DNA from: a bacterium
GTDB lineage: Bacteria > Bacteroidota > Bacteroidia > Bacteroidales > Bacteroidaceae
DNA: 10,485 nucleotides
Reading direction: 5' to 3'
Assembly: GCA_004562975.1 (NCBI GenBank)
Contig: SFQP01000030.1
Span: forward strand, 1 to 10,485
Shown here: piece by piece, positions 5,682-10,485 of the stretch
Position numbering within the stretch: position 1 is the stretch's first letter
How the letters are laid out: each line of letters opens with the position of its first letter
Made by a program: the position numbers and the translations under genes
The notes under the pieces: generated by a model
Database searches by the model: none
What the model saw: the letters and a program-made list of their open reading frames with translations, nothing else
Told to the model about the DNA's origin: nothing

Positions 5682-6944
5682 TTAACCGTTATATTTCTTC
5701 AGGATGCAGCAAGCGTTGTGTCCGCCAAAGCCGAACGTGTTGCTCAGAGCGGCACGGATGGGGCGTTCTTGTGCTTTGTTGAAGGTGAAGTTGAGGTTGT
5801 AGTCGATGTTTTCGTCGCGGTCGTCGTCCTCGTGGTTGATGGTGGGCGGAACGATGTCGTTCTGCACAGCCAGACAGCAAATCATGGCCTCCACTGCGCC
5901 GGCTGCGCCCAGCAGGTGACCCGTCATGGACTTGGTGGAGCTGATGTTGAGCTTGTAGGCGTGGTCGCCGAAGAGTTTCGTGATGGCCTTCACTTCAGAG
6001 ATGTCGCCCACGGGGGTAGAGGTGCCGTGTACGTTGATGTAGTCGATGTCTTCGGGCTTCATCTCGGCATCTTCGAGAGCTGCGCTCATCACCAGGTGGG
6101 CACCGAGACCCTCGGGGTGAGAGGCCGTGATGTGGTGAGCGTCAGCCGACATACCCACGCCGGCCACTTCGCAGTAGATTTTCGCGCCGCGTGCCTTGGC
6201 GTGTTCCAGTTCCTCCAGGATGAGGATGCCGGCACCTTCGCCCATCACGAAACCGTCGCGGCTGGCGCTGAAGGGGCGCGATGCGCGTGCAGGGTCGTCG
6301 TTGCGGGTGGAGAGGGCGTGCATGGCGGTGAAGCCGCCCACGCCGCAGGGCCAGATGGCTGCTTCTGCGCCACCGGTAACGATGGCATCAGCCTTGCCCA
6401 GCCGAACGAGGTTGAAGGCATCGGCCAAGGCGTTGGTCGAGGAAGCGCAAGCCGAGGTGGTGGTGTAGTTAGGTCCGTGGAAGCCGTACTGGATGGAGAT
6501 TTGTCCGGCGGCGATGTCGGCAATCATCTTGGGGATGAAGAAGGGGTTGAACTTCGGGCCGTTTTCTTTGTTCACAGCATAGTAGCCGGCTTCTTCCTCA
6601 AAGGTATGGATGCCGCCGATGCCCACACCGAGAATCACGCCGATGCGGTTCTTGTTGATTTTCTCCAGGTCCCATCCGCAGTCCTTGATGGCCTCCATGG
6701 CAGCCACGAGTGCATACTGTTCGTAGAGGTCCATTTTGCGTGCCTCTTTGCGGTCGATGAAGTCGTTGGCCTTGAAGCCTTTCACTTCGCAGGCGAACTG
6801 TGTTTTGAATTTGGAGGCATCAAAGTGGGTGATAGGTCCTGCGCCGCTCACGCCGTTCTTGATGTTTTCCCACATTTCGGGCATCGTGTTGCCCACGGGG
6901 GTGAGGGCTCCCAAACCCGTCACTACTACTCTTTTGAGTTCCAT
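5682..6944 (-). CDS. fabF: Beta-ketoacyl-ACP synthase II
   Basis: FabF extends fatty acids by condensing malonyl-ACP with acyl-ACP in the cytosol (type II fatty acid synthesis). The 420-residue product has the complete thiolase-fold signature set: N-terminus MELKRVVVTGLGALTPVGN (1-19), active-site Cys166 in TTTSACASSTNA, His306 in NVHGTSTPVGD, Lys338 and His343 in SSTKSMTGHLLGAAGA, and the C-terminal glycine-rich SNTFGFGGHN (401-410). Length is typical. An in-frame ATG exists 42 nt further upstream (6986), but the family start and the alignment of ELKRVVVTGLG point to 6944. It follows acpP, which encodes its carrier protein, after an unusually long 274-nt spacer. I saw no promoter in that spacer, so fabF is probably transcribed from the acpP promoter. 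A terminator-like hairpin lies directly after its stop. Confidence 0.97.
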   Translation of the reverse strand: MELKRVVVTGLGALTPVGNTMPEMWENIKNGVSGAGPITHFDASKFKTQFACEVKGFKANDFIDRKEARKMDLYEQYALVAAMEAIKDCGWDLEKINKNRIGVILGVGIGGIHTFEEEAGYYAVNKENGPKFNPFFIPKMIADIAAGQISIQYGFHGPNYTTTSACASSTNALADAFNLVRLGKADAIVTGGAEAAIWPCGVGGFTAMHALSTRNDDPARASRPFSASRDGFVMGEGAGILILEELEHAKARGAKIYCEVAGVGMSADAHHITASHPEGLGAHLVMSAALEDAEMKPEDIDYINVHGTSTPVGDISEVKAITKLFGDHAYKLNISSTKSMTGHLLGAAGAVEAMICCLAVQNDIVPPTINHEDDDRDENIDYNLNFTFNKAQERPIRAALSNTFGFGGHNACCILKKYNG

Positions 6945-6988
6945 AAAAATTGTAAGATGTTGAGCGGTAAAATCCCTTTTGCACACCT

Positions 6989-7035
6989 TTAGTAGATTAG
7001 TACGCTGTGGTTTTCGCCGCTTACTAATCTACTAA
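6989..7035. repeat. 14-bp perfect inverted repeat in the acpP-fabF spacer (element near fabF)
   Basis: TTAGTAGATTAGTA (6989-7002) is matched exactly by TACTAATCTACTAA (7022-7035) across a 19-nt loop. Each arm is itself a short tandem repeat with 8-bp period (TTAGTAGA-TTAGTA). The stem is AT-rich and lacks a T tract on the minus strand, so it does not look like an ordinary terminator. It lies 45 nt upstream of the fabF ATG and would sit in the fabF leader or intercistronic RNA. Confidence 0.85.
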
Positions 7036-7117
7036 TGTTTGTAGGAGAAATGGTGAAAAGGAGGAGGGGAAGGTGAGTATTACCGCTGTGAAACAATAGG
7101 GGGAAGCTGATAAACAA

Positions 7118-7192
7118 TTAACGTTTAACGTACACGTTACAAACTTCACAGCCCCGGAGAGCGTGACGCCAACGCGAAACGTTAAACGTTAA
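7118..7192. repeat. 14-bp perfect inverted repeat in the acpP-fabF spacer (element near acpP)
   Basis: TTAACGTTTAACGT (7118-7131) is matched exactly by ACGTTAAACGTTAA (7179-7192) across 47 nt. Each arm is two perfect copies of a 7-mer (TTAACGT). The element begins 26 nt after the acpP stop. There is no following T tract on the minus strand, so a role as a simple terminator is unlikely. It resembles a short palindromic intergenic repeat unit. Confidence 0.85.
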
Positions 7193-7218
7193 AGGTGAGA
7201 ATGGAGTCGTGGACAAGC

Positions 7219-7458
7219 TTACTTGTTGACGTTCTCTTCGATGAAAGCGATAGCGTCACCTACGGTAGCAATCTTCTCTGACTTGTCATCGGGGATAGTG
7301 ATGCCAAATTCCTTTTCAAACTCCATGATGAGTTCTACGGTGTCAAGAGAGTCAGCACCCAAATCGTTTGCGAAGCTGGCTTCGTTCTTTACTTCTGCTT
7401 CGTCAACACTGAGCTTATCAACGATGATAGCTTTTACTTTTGCTTCAATTTCAGACAT
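7219..7458 (-). CDS. acpP: Acyl carrier protein
   Basis: ACP is the small acidic protein that carries growing fatty acyl chains on a 4'-phosphopantetheine arm and serves all type II fatty acid synthesis enzymes, including the adjacent FabF. The 79-residue product has the invariant attachment motif [20 protein letters not shown], with Ser37 as the modified residue, followed by [20 protein letters not shown] in the helix II-III region. Length and acidity match the family. Its own well-formed promoter lies upstream (7510-7540), giving a leader of about 45 nt, and it is the first gene of the acpP-fabF(-rnc) unit. Codon use looks more restrained than in neighbouring genes, as expected for a very highly expressed protein (impression only). 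Confidence 0.98.
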   Translation of the reverse strand: MSEIEAKVKAIIVDKLSVDEAEVKNEASFANDLGADSLDTVELIMEFEKEFGITIPDDKSEKIATVGDAIAFIEENVNK

Positions 7459-7509
7459 AGTTTCCTATTTTTGAATAAATGATTATTAGACTTCTTTTGT
7501 TTTCGGCTG

Positions 7510-7540
7510 CAAAAGTAATGCTTATCTCTTAACAGACAAA
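7510..7540 (-). promoter_or_regulatory. Bacteroides-type promoter for acpP
   Basis: On the minus strand TTTG (7540-7537), a 19-nt spacer and TACTTTTG (7517-7510) match the Bacteroides consensus TTTG-N19/21-TAnnTTTG. Transcription should start near 7503, leaving about 45 nt before the acpP ATG at 7458. The -7 octamer and spacing are identical to those of the purD promoter. Confidence 0.85.
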
Positions 7541-7569
7541 CATTTGCAAGGAAAATCAGCCAAAAATAT

Positions 7570-7592
7570 GCACAAGTTTTTTGTTTGTGTGC
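7570..7592 (-). terminator. Weak candidate terminator after the nuclease gene
   Basis: On the minus strand GCACA (7592-7588) can pair with TGTGC (7574-7570) around a loop of about 13 nt, followed by ATATTTTTGG. It starts 11 nt after the nuclease stop. The stem is only 5 bp, so this is a weak call. The surface-protein operon may be ended here or by a factor-dependent site. Confidence 0.3.
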
Positions 7593-7603
7593 GAAATCGG
7601 TTG

Positions 7604-8536
7604 TTACATCTCCCAATTGCTGGGAGTGCACTGTGCTTCGATGCTTTCTTCTTTTTGTTTGATTTTGGTCAGGTTGGGGAAGAAATTGATGCCCGTTTTC
7701 TCTTCCAGTTCGTTCACGCTGAGCGCGTCGCCGGCGATGTCGGAGAGCGGAGCCTGGTGGTCGAAGTCGTAGCCGTAGTCTTTGTGTTCCATCCAGAAGG
7801 CGATGGAAGAGTAAACCCCGTTTTTCACTTTCAGCAATGCCATGAAGTAATATTGGGGCACAGCCACCTTCTTGCCGTTGGGACGGGTAATCCATTCTTT
7901 TATTTGGCCGTCTTTCACCGTACCGCCTTTCACCACGTAGAGCGTGTCGGCAAACGTTTCGACAGACGTGTTGTTGCGTCCCAGCTTCTGCACCAGGTTC
8001 TCCAGCGTAATCCAATAACCCCCGTTGAACGAACCGAGTTGGGGCGACATATTGGACATGTAGAAAGTAATCTCGTTGGCGTTCCTGGAGTAATAGCGGT
8101 CTGGTGAGGCACAGAGATGCCCCCGTTGGTAAGGGTAGCTGAATAAGTTGGACCCGATTCTCAGGTCGGCGGGCAGGTCAGGGTCGTCGGCGAACGGTTC
8201 GTTCGAGCGCGACACGTTGCATTGGCGGGTGATTCCGTCGAAGCGGAAAGCCACCCAGCGTGAATGGAGCTTGGCCTTGTCATATTCCACGCTGTAGCAG
8301 AGCACGTCTTTTCCTCCCTCCTTGGTGAAGTGGGAGAGTAGCACCGTGCTCCCGTCGGTCAGCACCTGTGGGGTTTCCATGCGTTCGGTGATTTCTTTGG
8401 AAGGCGTGCCGCCTGTGCCGCTGCCGCCCGACTGTCCGAACAGCAGGCCGTCGTCGTCATCGCCGCAGCTGGTGGTGGCGAGCACCATTGTGAGGCAGCC
8501 AAGGGCGAAGAGGAAAAATAGTTTGAGGTATTTCAT
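7604..8536 (-). CDS. Surface-directed DNA/RNA non-specific endonuclease lipoprotein (NUC1 family)
   Basis: The 310-residue product starts with a lipoprotein signal: hydrophobic residues 4-20, lipobox ATTSC with Cys24, then GDDDD, the acidic run that in Bacteroidetes directs lipoproteins to the cell surface. The catalytic domain (about 55-300) has the beta-beta-alpha metal nuclease order: YQRGHLCASPDR (136-147) with His140 as expected general base, then FYMSNMSPQLGSFNGGYWIT (158-177), where Asn171 is the likely metal ligand and Glu179 follows in WITLEN. The usual DRGH motif is QRGH here, with Arg and His kept. The family cuts single- and double-stranded DNA and RNA, so degradation of extracellular nucleic acid is the natural role. 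It follows a surface lipoprotein gene (75-nt gap containing a strong hairpin) and precedes acpP, which has its own promoter. The family assignment is confident; the physiological role is inferred. Confidence 0.9.
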   Translation of the reverse strand: MKYLKLFFLFALGCLTMVLATTSCGDDDDGLLFGQSGGSGTGGTPSKEITERMETPQVLTDGSTVLLSHFTKEGGKDVLCYSVEYDKAKLHSRWVAFRFDGITRQCNVSRSNEPFADDPDLPADLRIGSNLFSYPYQRGHLCASPDRYYSRNANEITFYMSNMSPQLGSFNGGYWITLENLVQKLGRNNTSVETFADTLYVVKGGTVKDGQIKEWITRPNGKKVAVPQYYFMALLKVKNGVYSSIAFWMEHKDYGYDFDHQAPLSDIAGDALSVNELEEKTGINFFPNLTKIKQKEESIEAQCTPSNWEM

Positions 8537-8553
8537 GTAGTGTAGAGATGAGT

Positions 8554-8591
8554 AAGGTGAGGCCGAAGGGCAGCAAGCCCTGCCTCACCTT
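8554..8591 (-). promoter_or_regulatory. Strong intercistronic hairpin just upstream of the nuclease start
   Basis: AAGGTGAGGC (8554-8563) pairs perfectly with GCCTCACCTT (8582-8591), and an inner GGGC/GCCC (8568-8571 with 8577-8580) closes a 5-nt loop AGCAA. On the minus strand the hairpin ends 17 nt before the nuclease ATG and begins 20 nt after the stop of the preceding gene. It is followed by ACTCATCTCTACACT rather than a T run, so an intercistronic stability or attenuation element is more likely than a classical terminator. Confidence 0.7.
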
Positions 8592-8611
8592 GCCTGAGCT
8601 GTTTCTTGTGA

Positions 8612-10291
8612 TTATTGGATATAAACCTTACCCGTGGCGTCTTTCAGCATGAAGTCATCGATGAGCACGTTGCCACCGGGAATCTTCGAGTTCATGACGA
8701 CGAGACAGAGCTTCGTTTCTTCGCTGAGTGTGAACTCATGGGTTACGAGTACCCATTCACCCTGCGTGAGGTCATTCGCGTAGTTGCCGTAAACGTAGCT
8801 GCCCACGGAGCCGTCGGCCTTGATAGGCACATAGCCGGGGCGCACGCTGCCGCCCGTAGCCGTGGCGGCCTTGGTATAGAACGTCATGGTGTAGGTGCCG
8901 GCGGGCAACGTCATTTCCTTGTAGCCAAGGCGTTTGTTGGCTGAATTGTTTCCGCCCACTTCCACTGCATACTTGCCGCCGTGAGCGTCAGTGCTCTGAG
9001 AGAGCGTGGCGTTGCCGGCCGTTGAAGCAGTGGTCCAGTTGTTGGGCTTGCCGCCGGTCCAGTTCTCGAAGTCGCCGTTCGACTGTGAGGGGTCGCCCAC
9101 GTCTTCGCCGCCACCGGGATTGTCGTTGCCGCCGCTTTCACCTGCCTTTCCGGCTGTGATGGAGAAGTTCTTCACCTCCCATGTCGAGCCGCTTTCGGCA
9201 TTCGTATTGTAGCGGAAAGCCAGGCGGATGGTCTTGCCCATGTATTCGGCAGGCACGGCGATGTCAGCTTTTGCAAAAGTGCTCCAGTCAGTGCCTTCGG
9301 TGTGGTTCCCGTTGAGGAGGACCCAGCCTTCTGCCGGTTTCGTTTCGTCGAACGAGGTGGAAATGTACACCTGCTGGTTCTCCTGTCCCTTGTCGTAGCG
9401 GAGTATGTATTCGTAGGCCACATGTGCCTCGGTCTGTCCTGCAAGGGAAATTTCGGGGCTTACGAGGTAGTACGTGCCAGCCGTGGTCACCGTCGATGCG
9501 TTGTCGTAGCCCGTAGCTTTGGCGGTAGAGTAGTCAATGATCCATTCGCCGGAGCCGCTGGTCGTGTAGTTCTTGAAGCCGCCGAGCGTGGAGCTGAACG
9601 TCTCGGAGTAGGGAAGTTCCTTCACGCCGGTTTCTTCGCCGCCTCCTTCTTCTCCGGGCACGTCCCCTTCGCCCGTTTCAACCTTGAAGTTCTTCACCTC
9701 CCAGGTAGCCGATTTGGCGTTGGCTTTGTAGCAGAGTGCAATGGTCACCTTAGGTTGTCCGATGAATTCTGCGGGAATGCTGATTTTGCCCGTGTTGTAC
9801 CATGTGTCCCAGTCCGATCCCTGCGTGGGTTTGAAGTTCAGGGCCGTCCAGGTAGCTTTGGAGGGCATGTTGGTGTAATCGCTGCTCACAAGGAGTTGGT
9901 AGTTCGTATTCAGTTCCGATGCGTTGGCGTAGCGGAGAATGTATTCGAACGACACGTTGGCGCTTTCCACCAGACTCAGGTCAAGGCTCGGGCTGATGAG
10001 CCAGCTTTCGGCCGGGTTGTTCTCCTTCGTGCCGTCGTTGTTGCTGTCGACGTACGATGTCACTTGTGCGCAGCTGTAGCTCACGGCCCAGGAGTAGTCG
10101 CCCACCTCGTTGATGGCAGTGAAGCTGCCCAGCGAGGTTGAGAAGGTTTCTTCGAGCAATGTTCCCGAAGTGGGTTGTTCGCCATTACCTGTACCGTCAC
10201 TGTTTACGGTGTAAGGAGCGGGTACGTCTTCACAGGCGGTAAATCCCAGTGTGAGAGCGGCTATGGCAAATGAAAGGATTGACTTTTTCAT
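8612..10291 (-). CDS. Surface lipoprotein with two choice-of-anchor-J-like domains and a C-terminal beta-sandwich-like domain
   Basis: The 559-residue product has a lipoprotein signal (MKKSILSFAIAALTLGFTAC, Cys20) followed by Glu-Asp, consistent with surface display. Two homologous modules follow. Module 1 (about 45-205) contains SWLISPSLDLS, FEYILRYAN and TWEVKNFKV; module 2 (about 226-380) contains YYLVSPEISLA, YEYILRYDK and TWEVKNFSI. The pattern 'WLISPxLDL ... YEYxLRY ... WEVKNFxI' is typical of the choice-of-anchor-J (MAM/jelly-roll-like) domains of Bacteroidetes surface proteins. Gly/Glu-rich linkers (206-222 and 381-403) separate the modules. The C-terminal part (405-559: NGDFENWTGGKPNNW ... 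NVLIDDFMLKD) looks like a carbohydrate-binding-type beta-sandwich. No catalytic residues are recognised, so a binding role is most likely, but the ligand is unknown. It follows a DUF5689-like gene by 35 nt and precedes a nuclease gene, suggesting one operon. Confidence 0.85.
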   Translation of the reverse strand: MKKSILSFAIAALTLGFTACEDVPAPYTVNSDGTGNGEQPTSGTLLEETFSTSLGSFTAINEVGDYSWAVSYSCAQVTSYVDSNNDGTKENNPAESWLISPSLDLSLVESANVSFEYILRYANASELNTNYQLLVSSDYTNMPSKATWTALNFKPTQGSDWDTWYNTGKISIPAEFIGQPKVTIALCYKANAKSATWEVKNFKVETGEGDVPGEEGGGEETGVKELPYSETFSSTLGGFKNYTTSGSGEWIIDYSTAKATGYDNASTVTTAGTYYLVSPEISLAGQTEAHVAYEYILRYDKGQENQQVYISTSFDETKPAEGWVLLNGNHTEGTDWSTFAKADIAVPAEYMGKTIRLAFRYNTNAESGSTWEVKNFSITAGKAGESGGNDNPGGGEDVGDPSQSNGDFENWTGGKPNNWTTASTAGNATLSQSTDAHGGKYAVEVGGNNSANKRLGYKEMTLPAGTYTMTFYTKAATATGGSVRPGYVPIKADGSVGSYVYGNYANDLTQGEWVLVTHEFTLSEETKLCLVVMNSKIPGGNVLIDDFMLKDATGKVYIQ

Positions 10292-10326
10292 AATGTGATG
10301 TTTCTATATATAATAAGGAGTGGCTG

Positions 10327-10485
10327 TTATTGAATATCGTTGACCGAGCGGAGCTGCACCTGCCAGTTGCTGTAATAGCTGAGCAGGCCGGTAAAGCTGT
10401 GTTCGCCCTGCGGCATCACGGTGAATGAGATGTCGTTTTGGGTGGAAGTGCGGATGGTCACCTTCGTGTTGTTTTCGCTGTTCAC
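10327..10485 (-). CDS. C-terminal end of a DUF5689-like surface protein (partial)
   Basis: An open frame enters from the right edge and ends at TAA (10327-10329), giving 52 residues. The visible pattern, VTIRTSTQNDISFTVMPQGE, then SFTGLLSYYSNWQVQLRS and VNDIQ at the end, resembles the end of DUF5689 domains (OB-fold-like, 'RTS ... F ... LPxG ... ltGil ... y ... QLxlRs ... Di'). Such proteins are often encoded beside choice-of-anchor-J lipoproteins, TonB-dependent receptors and nucleases in Bacteroidetes. The gene is truncated by the window, so its start, signal peptide and other domains cannot be seen. Only 35 nt separate it from the downstream lipoprotein gene, supporting co-transcription. 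The family call rests on a short stretch and is moderate; another beta-rich Bacteroidetes domain such as DUF6359 is possible. Confidence 0.6.
   Translation of the reverse strand: MNSENNTKVTIRTSTQNDISFTVMPQGEHSFTGLLSYYSNWQVQLRSVNDIQ

Noticed and set aside
5562..6992. Long plus-strand open frame of 476 codons opposite fabF
   Set aside because: fabF has all catalytic motifs on the minus strand. The opposite frame is rich in Val, Gly and His and shows no domain.
6945..7218. Search for a separate fabF promoter in the acpP-fabF spacer
   Set aside because: No TAnnTTTG element with a suitably spaced TTTG was found on the minus strand.
7434..8015. Minus-strand open frame of 193 codons inside the nuclease gene and acpP promoter
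   Set aside because: It is in another frame of the clear nuclease gene and contains the acpP promoter. Its sequence is arginine-rich frame-shadow type.
9302..10141. Plus-strand open frame of 279 codons
   Set aside because: It is antisense to the choice-of-anchor-J lipoprotein gene, with no recognised motif.

Overview
The window looks like chromosome from a Bacteroidales bacterium (Bacteroidaceae/Prevotellaceae type) with fairly high GC for that group, by eye in the upper 50s per cent. The signs are promoters of the Bacteroides form TTTG-N19-TAnnTTTG, no obvious Shine-Dalgarno sequences, SusD-like surface lipoprotein signals (Cys followed by Asp/Glu), DUF5689-like and choice-of-anchor-J surface proteins, and the Bacteroidetes gene order acpP-fabF-rnc. 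I cannot name the genus. Every gene I can support lies on the minus strand, so transcription runs from right to left.

Layout in transcription order. (1) 10485-7604: the end of a surface-protein operon, with the C-terminus of a DUF5689-like protein, a 559-residue lipoprotein with two choice-of-anchor-J-like repeats and a C-terminal beta-sandwich-like domain, a strong intercistronic hairpin, and a surface-directed NUC1-family nuclease lipoprotein. I infer extracellular nucleic-acid scavenging. (2) 7540-3506: a well-formed promoter, acpP, a 274-nt spacer with two 14-bp inverted repeats, fabF, an intrinsic terminator-like hairpin, and rnc. This RNase III carries about 440 extra residues of alternating acidic and arginine-rich low-complexity sequence and is the most unusual gene in the window. 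A terminator follows it. (3) 3277-1884: a second promoter of identical design, purD (purine synthesis), and a GC-rich terminator that could work in both directions. (4) 1767-1: a tightly packed cluster with a polytopic membrane protein, a YqaA/DedA-type membrane protein, and the N-terminal part of a TroA/ZnuA-type metal-binding lipoprotein cut by the window edge.

No gap exceeds 300 bases. The 288-nt purD-rnc gap holds the purD promoter, the rnc terminator and a 14-bp direct repeat. The 274-nt acpP-fabF gap holds inverted repeats and no promoter I recognise. The 184-nt gap before the polytopic membrane protein holds the purD terminator and no clear promoter. I see no tRNA, rRNA, IS element, CRISPR array or phage gene.
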